A stretch of 47,154 nucleotides of DNA from Enterococcus casseliflavus NBRC 100478 (GTDB lineage: Bacteria; Bacillota; Bacilli; Lactobacillales; Enterococcaceae). The position numbers were made by a program, and so were the translations under genes. Shown here in pieces: positions 37,194 to 46,482 of this stretch. The notes beneath the pieces are model-generated. The model ran no database searches and was not told the DNA's origin. It saw only the letters and a list, made by a program, of their open reading frames with translations. Every line of letters starts with the position of its first letter. The stretch's first letter is position 1. Location of the stretch: positions 1 through 47,154 of the forward strand of contig NZ_BCPT01000021.1 in NCBI RefSeq assembly GCF_001544095.1, read 5' to 3'.

Positions 37194-38507
37194 TTATTCT
37201 GCCCGCTCCAATTCAGCAGATTTGATTGCAACCCGTTGAGCGATTTTTAGAAATGGAAAATAGATTGCTACACAGACGACGATGATGATCACTTGAACCA
37301 AAACAACTTTAAAATCCCCTTTTGATGCCAACAATGCACTAAGAATTGGTGGTGTCGTCCAAGGAACCATCACAGAAAGCGGCTCAATGAATCCTACTGC
37401 GGTAGCAAAGTAGCCAATCAACGTCGCAACAATTGGACTTGCAACGAAGGGAATGATCATGGGTAAATTGAAGACGATCGGTAAACCAAAGATGATTGGC
37501 TCGTTGATATTAAAAATACCCGGAGCTAGGGATAGATTGACGACATCCCGAAAAGGTTGGTAATTGCGGACGAATAAGAGCACTGCAATGATCAAGCTGA
37601 TCGTAAATCCAGTCCCGCCTAGTTGTGCGAAAACCGTCACGAATGCTGAATTTAAGATATTGGGTGGCGTAGCGCCTTCTTGCACGGCTTGCATGTTTTC
37701 ATTCATATTGACTAACAGCAATGGATCTAACAAGGTGCCATTGATGACGGTTTGGTGAATGCCTAAAGTAAACAGAAAATTGCCCGTTGAATAGATGATC
37801 AAGAACCCAAAAATCGATGTGTTCAATAAACGCAGTGGTTCTTGGATCACTGTTGAAATGATTTGAATCAGGTCGGTATCAAAGGCTGCTAGCACGGTCG
37901 CAACTACGGCAAAGAAGGAAATCACCAAAATAGCAGGGATCAACGTGCTGAAGGATTTGCTGACGGCAGGAGGAACTTGATCCCCTAAATTGATTTTTAG
38001 GTGCTTGTTTTCTGACAGTCGAATAAATAATTCCGTGGCAACTAACCCACAAATGATTCCAGAAAACATCCCTTTGGTCCCGACATCGTCAAATAGCATC
38101 ACACCACTGATGGTCACTTCTGCTTGAGCGCCTTCTGGCATCACGGCATGAGCCATCGCCAACATGACCACTAAGCAAGTCGTTGCCACAAAGGTTGCAT
38201 TGATGGCGCTCGGATTGTTTTTATTGCGGCAAAGAAAATAAGCGATCATCGGGGCGATCAGCAGACCGGCGATATTCAATGTTCCATTGGTGATGGAATT
38301 GCCAAACACTTGCATTCGCGCCAAGGCAGCCCCTTCTAAAAACCATGGAAAGAAGACATTATTAAACAACACAGCGATCCCTGCGATAATAAAGGCAGGC
38401 ATTAAGGTCGCAAACGCATCACGAAGACTTTTGAGATGAACCTGATTGCCGAGACGGACCGAAAACTCTGTAAATTTATCTAAAAACGTGCGCTTATCTG
38501 CTGCCAT
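37194..38507 (-). CDS. PTS sugar permease IIC, lactose/cellobiose family
   Basis: A 437-residue membrane permease of the CelB/lactose-cellobiose IIC family. The family core GIFNINEPIIFGLPIVFNP-like stretch (here LAPGIFNINEPIIFGLPIVF) and the HQTVINGTLLDPLLL region are present. It moves a beta-linked disaccharide across the membrane during phosphorylation. No IIA or IIB gene lies beside it, so it must borrow components from another locus. AGGAGGAACAAAA precedes the ATG at 38507. It follows the GH1 gene by 11 bases and is in the same operon. Confidence 0.93.
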   Translation of the reverse strand: MAADKRTFLDKFTEFSVRLGNQVHLKSLRDAFATLMPAFIIAGIAVLFNNVFFPWFLEGAALARMQVFGNSITNGTLNIAGLLIAPMIAYFLCRNKNNPSAINATFVATTCLVVMLAMAHAVMPEGAQAEVTISGVMLFDDVGTKGMFSGIICGLVATELFIRLSENKHLKINLGDQVPPAVSKSFSTLIPAILVISFFAVVATVLAAFDTDLIQIISTVIQEPLRLLNTSIFGFLIIYSTGNFLFTLGIHQTVINGTLLDPLLLVNMNENMQAVQEGATPPNILNSAFVTVFAQLGGTGFTISLIIAVLLFVRNYQPFRDVVNLSLAPGIFNINEPIIFGLPIVFNLPMIIPFVASPIVATLIGYFATAVGFIEPLSVMVPWTTPPILSALLASKGDFKVVLVQVIIIVVCVAIYFPFLKIAQRVAIKSAELERAE

Positions 38508-38518
38508 TTTTGTTCCTC

Positions 38519-39898
38519 CTATTCTGTATATGGGTTTGTATAGATCGTACTACCATTGGTTTTGATCACTTCTTTGAACCATTCATACGATTTTTTCGGT
38601 ACACGTTTCATATCTCGCAACTCATGGTTGCCACGATTGACATACACGAGTCCGTATCGTTTCTCCATATCACCTTGCGAGCTCAAAATGTCGATCAGCC
38701 CCCAACCAAGATACCCAAGACAGACCACTCCATCTTCCACCATCGCTTCAAACATCGCTCGAATATGCTCTTGATGATAGGCAATACGGTAATCATCTTG
38801 AATCGGTTCTTTGCCATCCCAATGCTCTCTGACACCAATCCCGTTTTCAATCGGAAACACTGGCAACCGGTACCGCTGATAGACTTTATTTAAGACATCA
38901 CGGAAGCCGAGCGGATCAATTTGCCAATTCCATTCCGTCGTTTTAATATACGGATTGTCTTGTTTTCCAAAAGTCATGTACCGATTCGGCGGCGTTCCTT
39001 CAGGAATTTTTTCAGCATTCAAGGTAGAAGAAGCATAATAGCTAAAGGCAATGTAATCATTTTTCTGCGCTGCGATCGCTTCTAATTCCCCAGGTAAAAT
39101 ATTCATATTGAGTTGATGATTTTTCACGTATCGGTCTTGTGCTGCCGAATACTTGCCGTGCGCATAGCAATCTAATAAAGTAAAGTTCGCAAATTCATCA
39201 AACTCTCTTGCTGCTTTGATGTCTTGTGGACGACAAGTCGCTGGATACGCCTCAGAATACGCCAGCATGCCGCCGATCTTCGCATTTGTTGTTTCATGAA
39301 GATAATTACAGATTTCTGCATGGCAAACCATGACATTGTGGAAAATCTGATACAATTCTTCTGTCGTTTCTTCCCCTTCTAAATAACCGCTGATCTTAAA
39401 ACCATGGTCTTGGTGGAAAAGATTTTGTTCGTTAAAGGTTAACCAATAATGGACTTTATCCGCAAAACGATCTACCATTTCTTTTCCAAAACGAATGAAT
39501 GCGTCCTTCACTTCTTTGCTGATGAACCCGTTATAGGTTTTCGCCAGATGCAGAGGCATATCAAAATGGTACAAACAAATCATAGGCTCGATCCCTCGAG
39601 CTAACAAATCATCAATAAAACGATCGTAATAGGCGATCCCTTCTTCATTAAAGGCACCATCTCCATCGTGAACGACCCTTGACCAAGAAATTTGGAAACG
39701 ATACATGTTCATCCCCAAATCTTGCATATAATCAAAGTCTTCTGTATACGCATGATAGTTATCATTTGCTACATGCCAATCGCTAGCCTGTTCCGAAGCT
39801 TCCCGTATATCATAAACGGATAAGCTTTTACCGCCTTCATTCCAACCGCCTTCTGTCTGCATACTGCTGACACTGTTCCCCCAATAAAATTTTGTCAT
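38519..39898 (-). CDS. 6-phospho-beta-glucosidase (GH1), copy 3
   Basis: A 459-residue GH1 enzyme. Acid/base Glu157 in LTFNEQN, nucleophile Glu351 in PIENGIG, and MEKRYGLVYVN in the phosphate-binding loop. The TFNEQN variant and the short N-terminus set it apart from the two GH1 copies of the other locus, so it probably acts on a different phospho-disaccharide. GGAGGAATCA precedes the ATG at 39898. It is the first gene of a two-gene operon with the IIC permease and is divergent from a GntR regulator, whose repeats overlap its promoter. Confidence 0.93.
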   Translation of the reverse strand: MTKFYWGNSVSSMQTEGGWNEGGKSLSVYDIREASEQASDWHVANDNYHAYTEDFDYMQDLGMNMYRFQISWSRVVHDGDGAFNEEGIAYYDRFIDDLLARGIEPMICLYHFDMPLHLAKTYNGFISKEVKDAFIRFGKEMVDRFADKVHYWLTFNEQNLFHQDHGFKISGYLEGEETTEELYQIFHNVMVCHAEICNYLHETTNAKIGGMLAYSEAYPATCRPQDIKAAREFDEFANFTLLDCYAHGKYSAAQDRYVKNHQLNMNILPGELEAIAAQKNDYIAFSYYASSTLNAEKIPEGTPPNRYMTFGKQDNPYIKTTEWNWQIDPLGFRDVLNKVYQRYRLPVFPIENGIGVREHWDGKEPIQDDYRIAYHQEHIRAMFEAMVEDGVVCLGYLGWGLIDILSSQGDMEKRYGLVYVNRGNHELRDMKRVPKKSYEWFKEVIKTNGSTIYTNPYTE

Positions 39899-39936
39899 AT
39901 TGATTCCTCCATCGTTTGTATTCGCTTACAAAACCT

Positions 39937-39965
39937 ATTATAATTAGGTGAAATAGGCATGTAAA
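39937..39965 (-). promoter_or_regulatory. Promoter of the GH1-IIC operon
   Basis: TTTACA (39965-39960), a 17-base spacer and TATAAT (39942-39937). The -35 is part of a CATGTAAA repeat, which suits direct repression. Confidence 0.8.
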
Positions 39966-40006
39966 TTTTTCAAAAACTCATGTAAAGCTTTTTCTATACA
40001 TGTGAA
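39958..40006. promoter_or_regulatory. Three phased operator half-sites for the GntR regulator
   Basis: CATGTAAA at 39958-39965 and 39979-39986 and CATGTGAA at 39999-40006 are spaced 21 and 20 bases apart. The third is embedded in an ACATGT palindrome. The series lies between the divergent genes. Confidence 0.6.
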
Positions 40007-40097
40007 TTTCAGCGGATTCTTTAGTGATAGACCTTGTTTTTATCCCCTTCAAACAAAACTCAAGTCCATGAATTTCTTTACATAAGGAGTGATGACT

Positions 40098-40796
40098 ATG
40101 ACAAAATACAAAGAGATCGTTGATCAGTTGCGGACGAATATTTATGAAGGTGTTTTTCCAGCTTTATCAAAACTACCGGAACAAACGGCGTTAGCCAGAC
40201 GATTTCAATCCTCGCGAATGACGATCCAAAAAGCGCTAAATCAACTGAAGCAAGAAGGCCTGATTTCCACCAAAAGAGGTCATGGCACCTATGTCAATTC
40301 AGCTACCTACCAAGGACAGATCAATGAGTATATCGGTTTAGTCAACCGATATGGCGGACGGCATAAAGTGCAAAGTAAAATCATTAGTTTCAATGTACGT
40401 TTTCCAGAAGCCAACGAAATGGATTACTTGTCTTTGCGAGAAAACGAACCTGTTTATGATATCGTACGACTGCGCTATGTTGATAACGAACCCTTTGAAT
40501 TGGAGTACACGATCATGCCCATCAAAACCATTCCCGATATTGATATGGCGATCCTTGAACACTCGATCTATCGATATATCACTGATTCCTTACATCTCAA
40601 AATAGGTCCCGCCATACGTAAAATCCGTGCCGACAAAGCGGATTCCTATGATATCAAATATTTAGAAGTCGATCCCAATGATCCGATCTTAGAATTAGAA
40701 CAAGTTGCTCGTCTCTCCGACGGACGACCCTTCGAATTTTCGCAAACTCGTTATCCTTACCAAAATCGTGAGATTTACTATCTTTCTGAACCTTAA
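40098..40796 (+). CDS. GntR family regulator with UTRA domain
   Basis: A 232-residue regulator of the HutC subfamily. The N-terminal GntR winged helix (LARRFQSSRMTIQKALNQLKQEGLI, then KRGHGTYV) is followed by a UTRA ligand-binding domain from about residue 80, with VYDIVRLRYVDNEPFELEYTIMP. Such proteins sense phosphosugars or related metabolites. AAGGAG is 8 bases before the ATG at 40098; nearby GTG 40089 and ATG 40092 are too close. It is divergent from the GH1-IIC operon and likely represses it until the cognate sugar phosphate appears. Confidence 0.92.
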   Translation: MTKYKEIVDQLRTNIYEGVFPALSKLPEQTALARRFQSSRMTIQKALNQLKQEGLISTKRGHGTYVNSATYQGQINEYIGLVNRYGGRHKVQSKIISFNVRFPEANEMDYLSLRENEPVYDIVRLRYVDNEPFELEYTIMPIKTIPDIDMAILEHSIYRYITDSLHLKIGPAIRKIRADKADSYDIKYLEVDPNDPILELEQVARLSDGRPFEFSQTRYPYQNREIYYLSEP

Positions 40797-40806
40797 TGGC
40801 AAAAAA

Positions 40807-40832
40807 ACAAGTCTGAAGAAAACTCAGACTTG
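40807..40832. terminator. Bidirectional terminator between the GntR and glycosyltransferase genes
   Basis: ACAAGTCTGA and TCAGACTTGT form a clean stem with A and T runs on both sides, serving the convergent genes. Confidence 0.92.
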
Positions 40833-40860
40833 TTTTTATTGTCCAGGGAAGGTGAATTCG

Positions 40861-42168
40861 TTAAGATTCTTCGGTTTTTTTCGCCGTTCGCTCAGGGCTG
40901 ACCCAAACGCCGCTGCCGTAGCCAAGGATGGTCTTGACGGCTGGAATAAAGGTAGTGACGATCGTTATGGCATTGATCATCCAGTAAAACAGCTTGTAAA
41001 AAGGTGCAAAACGGAAATACTTCAGCTTGCTGCGGTTATCATCCGCCAAGAGGCTGGTAAATAGCTGCATCACCCCCGCAATCATCTCGAAACAAACGAA
41101 GAGAAAGGCCATCGTAAACATATGATAGATCCGTTCGTAATTCCCAGTTGCACCATAATAGATCAGATAGAAGACAAACAAGGCAGATGAAAGCCAGAAA
41201 AAGAATGACCAGATGATACTTAATTTTTGATCGACAAACATAGCGGTTCGACCAATGTTTTCAAAAGGATGCAAAAAGACCTTTTTAAAGTTGGTCAGCC
41301 ATACTTCTGTACCGCCCTTCGCCCAGCGTTTCCGTTGTCGGTAGAGCATCTTGAGTGTTTCTGGCACCTCCACTCGTGAAGCAAATAAAGACAGCCAACC
41401 TCGGAATTGGTGGTCCCAGGCAATACTGATGTCTTCTGTTGCTCGATTTTGTCGAAACAGACCCACGTCCATCAATGCCGCGCGGCGATACATCGTATTG
41501 GCACCGCTATAGGCATAGATGACGCCGAAAACGGCTTGCTGGGTCCGTTTGATAATTCCTACGATACTTGAAAACTCAACAGTTTGTGATTTTCCTACGA
41601 TCGTTGTGCGGTTTTGAACATCCATATTCGCCGTAATGGCAGAGATATTGATGGAGTCTTGGCGGATGAAGTAATTGACATATTTCCATAACGCGTCAGG
41701 TTCAGGAACCGTATCTGCATCGTTGCTCAAGATCAATTCCCCTTTGGCAAACCCTACCCCAATATTAAAGGCATGGGCTTTTCCTTGATTTTTTTCGATG
41801 CGCAACACTCTTAGATTTGGGTACTGTTCCATCAATCGGTCTAGTATCACAGGAGTTTGATCCGTTGAGCCATCATCAGTCACCAACACCTCATAATTGC
41901 TGTAGTTCAGATTGTTCATTAAATAATGAATCGTGTCTTCAATAACGATTTCTTCATTGTGAGCTGGTACCATAATCATGATCATCGGCTTGATCTCTTC
42001 GGGGATCGGTATCCACTCTAATTGTCGATAACGGAACAAAAAACGATTGCAGATCACCCCAATGAACCAAGCAAAGCCACCTAAAATTGGATACGTGAAG
42101 AGAATCATCAAAACGACTGTTAAAAATGTGTCCAACCACGGGAACCCAGTATCAAAATTGACAACCAT
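40861..42168 (-). CDS. PgaC-like processive glycosyltransferase (GT2)
   Basis: A 435-residue membrane glycosyltransferase of family 2. Two N-terminal helices precede the catalytic domain: DDGSTD (UDP binding), SNDADT (metal DxD), ATEDISIAWD (base) and QRKRW (Q-x-x-R-W, mark of processive synthases). Four or so C-terminal helices follow. The closest known type is poly-beta-1,6-N-acetylglucosamine synthase (PgaC/IcaA), though cellulose- or hyaluronan-like products cannot be ruled out. Its ATG overlaps the stop of the upstream two-helix protein (TGATG), so the two are made together. No PgaB/IcaB deacetylase or export gene is beside it. Confidence 0.9.
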   Translation of the reverse strand: MVVNFDTGFPWLDTFLTVVLMILFTYPILGGFAWFIGVICNRFLFRYRQLEWIPIPEEIKPMIMIMVPAHNEEIVIEDTIHYLMNNLNYSNYEVLVTDDGSTDQTPVILDRLMEQYPNLRVLRIEKNQGKAHAFNIGVGFAKGELILSNDADTVPEPDALWKYVNYFIRQDSINISAITANMDVQNRTTIVGKSQTVEFSSIVGIIKRTQQAVFGVIYAYSGANTMYRRAALMDVGLFRQNRATEDISIAWDHQFRGWLSLFASRVEVPETLKMLYRQRKRWAKGGTEVWLTNFKKVFLHPFENIGRTAMFVDQKLSIIWSFFFWLSSALFVFYLIYYGATGNYERIYHMFTMAFLFVCFEMIAGVMQLFTSLLADDNRSKLKYFRFAPFYKLFYWMINAITIVTTFIPAVKTILGYGSGVWVSPERTAKKTEES

Positions 42169-42674
42169 CAGCCCACCCCATTTCTACGGAAAAGTTCTTG
42201 GATCTCTCTTTCTCCGATGTTTTGCTCCGGTGCAACCGCGTAGTATTTTGCCCCGTGGCGTTCTTCTTTCGTCCCGAAGCGTTCTTCGTAAAATGCTTCT
42301 AGCAACTCTTTGCGTTTTTCCAAGGCAGCTTCATCATGCATCGATTGCTTTTGCAGCAATCGTTTGAAGCGGCGGTTGTTCCTCAAAGTTAATAAAGTAA
42401 ACGTAAGAACTAAAATCAAAAAAGAAATGCCTAAAAATAACGCTAGAAATTCGAAAGTGACTGCTTCTTCTAAATAGGTCCGAAAGGCGATCCGATCCGC
42501 CAGATTCGGCAGCGTCAACGGAATGGCCAGCCAGACAAAGGGAACCAAGACCATCAGCCAAGCAAGAATCGTCAAAATCGTTTGGCGGGTCTTTAAAGCG
42601 GAACGACCTTTTTGAAAATACGCATCGGTGACCAACCGTTCTTTGACTTCTTCCCGTGTCACTCGTTGTTTCAT
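42168..42674 (-). CDS. Two-helix membrane partner of the glycosyltransferase, PgaD-like
   Basis: A 168-residue protein. A basic N-terminal segment is followed by two hydrophobic helices (about residues 33-56 and 75-97) and a charged cytoplasmic C-terminus of about 70 residues. The topology and position before a PgaC-like enzyme resemble PgaD, which with PgaC forms a c-di-GMP-sensing synthase complex; sequence similarity to PgaD could not be tested. AAGGAG lies 8 bases before the ATG at 42674. Stop and start overlap as TGATG with the next gene. Confidence 0.75.
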   Translation of the reverse strand: MKQRVTREEVKERLVTDAYFQKGRSALKTRQTILTILAWLMVLVPFVWLAIPLTLPNLADRIAFRTYLEEAVTFEFLALFLGISFLILVLTFTLLTLRNNRRFKRLLQKQSMHDEAALEKRKELLEAFYEERFGTKEERHGAKYYAVAPEQNIGEREIQELFRRNGVG

Positions 42675-42728
42675 TTTACTCACTCCTTAAATTTTTTTTA
42701 ATTTGCTGTGAAGAAAAAGAAGCAACAA

Positions 42729-42751
42729 AAGCAAGTCGTCTGGACCTGCTT
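42729..42751 (-). terminator. Weak terminator after the DUF697 gene
   Basis: AAGCAGGTC and GACTTGCTT pair over about 9 bp (one wobble) with a short loop; the T tract after it is poor. Read-through into the glycosyltransferase pair is possible. Confidence 0.4.
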
Positions 42752-42770
42752 CGTTCTTCTTCTGTTTGTC

Positions 42771-43484
42771 TCACTTAGATTTCTTGCCAACTTTCAACGC
42801 ATTGAACAGCGTGTGAAATTGGCCTTTAAAGGACATCACTTGCTCAAACACATCTTCCCCATCATTCAGCATCTTGACCGTCACCCAGCCTAATGCTTCG
42901 GTAATACCGCTAGCCACACTGGCATTGATTGCAGCTCCAGCAACGGTGCCGACTGCTGGGACAAATTTCAAGATATTGCCAACGGCACTGCGACCAAAAC
43001 TCACAACGACTAGCTCTTTCGAAATACTTTTCGCTAACCCTTCACGCCATGTTCGCCCAAAAATACGATACAAACGGGCCATCATTGTCATCTGAACTGG
43101 CACAAGTAACACTGCATCTGAAAAGGGAATCGGTGAACAGCCGATGATCGCCGCCGTCAAAGAAGCCGCATGGATCGTGCGGTGGGCTTTTTTCCGCGTT
43201 TCATCACCTACGCCAACTAAAAACTCCTCAAATACCTGATCAAATTGATCCTTGCTTTTCGCTAACACTTTTTCCGCCTGGGCTTTTGATCCGTCATAGC
43301 CTTTCATCACCAGGGCAGCCGATTTTTTCGGCATTCGCTTCATGACATCCGCAAAAAAAGAAGTAAACTCCGCTTCTTCTTGCAACTCTTCTCTCGTTTG
43401 ACTTTGCTCGACTTGAACGGACTGTTCCGTTAATAATTCATTTTCGTTTTGTTTCTTTTTGCGTTTTATCCATGGTTTTTTCAA
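42771..43484 (-). CDS. DUF697 family protein
   Basis: A 237-residue protein with a basic, charged N-terminus, a helical middle and the DUF697 core GCSPIPFSDAVLLVPVQMTMM, then KFVPAVGTVAGAAINASVA. DUF697 domains occur with or without GTPases and are likely membrane-associated; the function is unknown. The ATG at 43517 has no ribosome site, whereas TTG at 43484 has AAGGAG 8 bases upstream and gives MKKPWIKRKKK, so the TTG start is preferred. It lies about 100 bases before the PgaD-like gene and may share its transcript. Confidence 0.82.
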   Translation of the reverse strand: MKKPWIKRKKKQNENELLTEQSVQVEQSQTREELQEEAEFTSFFADVMKRMPKKSAALVMKGYDGSKAQAEKVLAKSKDQFDQVFEEFLVGVGDETRKKAHRTIHAASLTAAIIGCSPIPFSDAVLLVPVQMTMMARLYRIFGRTWREGLAKSISKELVVVSFGRSAVGNILKFVPAVGTVAGAAINASVASGITEALGWVTVKMLNDGEDVFEQVMSFKGQFHTLFNALKVGKKSK

Positions 43485-43620
43485 AGAAATGTCTCCTTCT
43501 TTCGACTCGTTGTTCATTTAAAAATCAAAGTGAGCCATGATTTTGTTCCTCATTCTATTTTAGCTCAGGTTTTTCAAGATAGCGAAAATGTAGCTTGAGA
43601 GAGCTTACACTTGCTAAAAA

Positions 43621-43634
43621 ATGCAAATTTGCAT
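43621..43634. promoter_or_regulatory. ATGCAAATTTGCAT palindrome
   Basis: A perfect 14-bp AT-rich palindrome in the divergent gap, about 15 bases upstream of the -35 position of the small membrane protein gene. Possible operator. Confidence 0.4.
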
Positions 43635-43648
43635 CTTTAGATTATTTA

Positions 43649-43677
43649 TTTATATTATCGTTTTTTTATGCTATGAT
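43649..43677 (+). promoter_or_regulatory. Promoter of the 38-aa membrane peptide gene
   Basis: TATGAT (43672-43677) with TGC directly before it is an extended -10; the -35 (TTTATA) is weak. Confidence 0.55.
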
Positions 43678-43697
43678 ACACAAAAGGAGTGGATCGA

Positions 43698-43814
43698 ATG
43701 AAAAAGAAATTGAATTGGAAAGTCCTTTTTTATCTAGGCTTATTGACTCACTTTCTTTTAAGCGGGATCTTCGCATTCTTTGGAGTCGAAATACCGTTTC
43801 TTTATAAACGTTGA
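43698..43814 (+). CDS. Small membrane peptide, 38 aa
   Basis: Not recognised. A 38-residue peptide with a lysine-rich start (MKKKLNWKVLFYLGLLTHF) and one hydrophobic helix, ending in a basic tail (FLYKR). AAAGGAGTGGATCG precedes the ATG at 43698, and an extended -10 promoter lies upstream, so expression is likely. The layout (basic ends, single helix) resembles small inner-membrane or stress peptides, but nothing firmer can be said. Confidence 0.7.
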   Translation: MKKKLNWKVLFYLGLLTHFLLSGIFAFFGVEIPFLYKR

Positions 43815-43916
43815 TCTTCACGTTTTCTCAGAACCATATCATTCAACCCTTTGCTCTATGTTGAGAGAATCCATCATTCTATCGTCCATTCAATCTAATC
43901 AGAAAAGGTGATTTTC

Positions 43917-44114
43917 TTGTCCATTTTATTTGATCTATTGCAGCTGCTTGCCGTTATCTGTATCGCGTATTTATTGTTCACAAAAAACCATTTCCTCAAA
44001 CAATTAACTGCTGTTCAGAAAATGGTCTTTGTTGTTTTATGTATTTCGGTGATACTGCCGGCTCTCTACGAATTTATTACTGGTTTTGCGCAGGGATTTT
44101 GGGAACGGTTGTAA
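43917..44114 (+). CDS. Small membrane protein, 65 aa
   Basis: Not recognised. A 65-residue protein with two hydrophobic helices (about residues 2-20 and 36-54) joined by a short basic loop (KNHFLKQLTAVQK). A TTG start at 43917 is chosen because AAAAGGTG lies 6 bases upstream; the GTG at 43908 is part of that site. It follows the 38-aa peptide gene by about 100 bases and may be co-transcribed with it. Confidence 0.7.
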   Translation: MSILFDLLQLLAVICIAYLLFTKNHFLKQLTAVQKMVFVVLCISVILPALYEFITGFAQGFWERL

Positions 44115-44285
44115 CTGACGTTCCTTACAAAACACACTGCCTTTACAAGACAAATAGATAGCTTATATCTACCACTCCTTTCTCCTTTTATTCAAGCAAT
44201 GAACCAATTCTTTGGTGCATAGAATACTAAGAAGAAAGGTTTTTTGTCTTTTTCTGTGTTGAAGTATTTTTTGATCGCAAAAAAA

Positions 44286-44309
44286 AGAACCCCTCAAAAG
44301 AGGAGTTCT
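44286..44309 (-). terminator. Terminator of groES-groEL
   Basis: AGAACTCCTC and GAGGGGTTCT pair on the minus strand with one wobble and a short A/T loop, followed by a T run. It lies about 10 bases beyond the groEL stop. Confidence 0.88.
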
Positions 44310-44319
44310 CAAGGCTTGC

Positions 44320-45960
<1,641 letters not shown>

Positions 45961-45980
45961 TCAAGTATTTTTTATTTTTC

Positions 45981-46265
45981 TTATTCTACTACTGCAATGA
46001 TATCTTTTGCAGCAACGATCAAATATTCTGTTCCTTCATATTTCACTTCTGTGCCAGCGTATTTTTCGAACATTACTTGTTCGCCAACGTTGACAGCAAC
46101 AGGAGCTTTTTCACCGTTTTCGAGCGTGCGTCCTTCGCCGACTGCAATAACGGTACCCGTTTGTGGTTTTTCTTTTGCTGCTGATGCAAGCACGATTCCG
46201 CCTACAGTTTTTTCTTCTTCTTTTGCGACTTCGATAATCACACGATCACCTAATGGTCTTAACAC
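45981..46265 (-). CDS. groES: Co-chaperonin GroES (Hsp10)
   Basis: A 94-residue GroES beginning (M)[10 protein letters not shown] and containing the mobile loop region [10 protein letters not shown]. It caps the GroEL ring. A GTG start at 46265 is chosen: GGAGGG lies 7 bases upstream, and the product then matches the normal GroES N-terminus; the ATG at 46280 is within that site. It is the first gene of the operon, controlled by CIRCE. Confidence 0.98.
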   Translation of the reverse strand: MLRPLGDRVIIEVAKEEEKTVGGIVLASAAKEKPQTGTVIAVGEGRTLENGEKAPVAVNVGEQVMFEKYAGTEVKYEGTEYLIVAAKDIIAVVE

Positions 46266-46301
46266 GATAAATCCCTCCAATGAATGTTATAGAATTTAGC
46301 A

Positions 46302-46328
46302 TTAGCACTCTCTTGTATCGAGTGCTAA
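46302..46328 (-). promoter_or_regulatory. CIRCE operator for HrcA
   Basis: TTAGCACTC-N9-GAGTGCTAA, a perfect match to the CIRCE consensus. It lies between the groES promoter and its ribosome site. Confidence 0.98.
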
Positions 46329-46340
46329 CTTACAGTTTCA

Positions 46341-46369
46341 ATATTACTCATTTTCCCAAATTTTTGCAA
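46341..46369 (-). promoter_or_regulatory. Promoter of groES-groEL
   Basis: TTGCAA (46369-46364), a 17-base spacer and TAATAT (46346-46341), followed by CIRCE. Confidence 0.75.
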
Positions 46370-46426
46370 GCCTTTTGCTAAATTTTTTTTGCATTTCTAA
46401 TTGATTGATAAATATAGTAGGATTTT

Positions 46427-46455
46427 TTGTTTCTAGAAGCAACCTAGTCTATAAT
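46427..46455 (+). promoter_or_regulatory. Promoter of the CPBP protease gene
   Basis: TTGTTT (46427-46432), a 17-base spacer and TATAAT (46450-46455). It lies within the open frame upstream of the ATG at 46483, so the upstream ATG at 46405 cannot be the start. Confidence 0.75.
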
Positions 46456-46482
46456 GAAGCAAAGGAGTGTGAGGAAACAACT

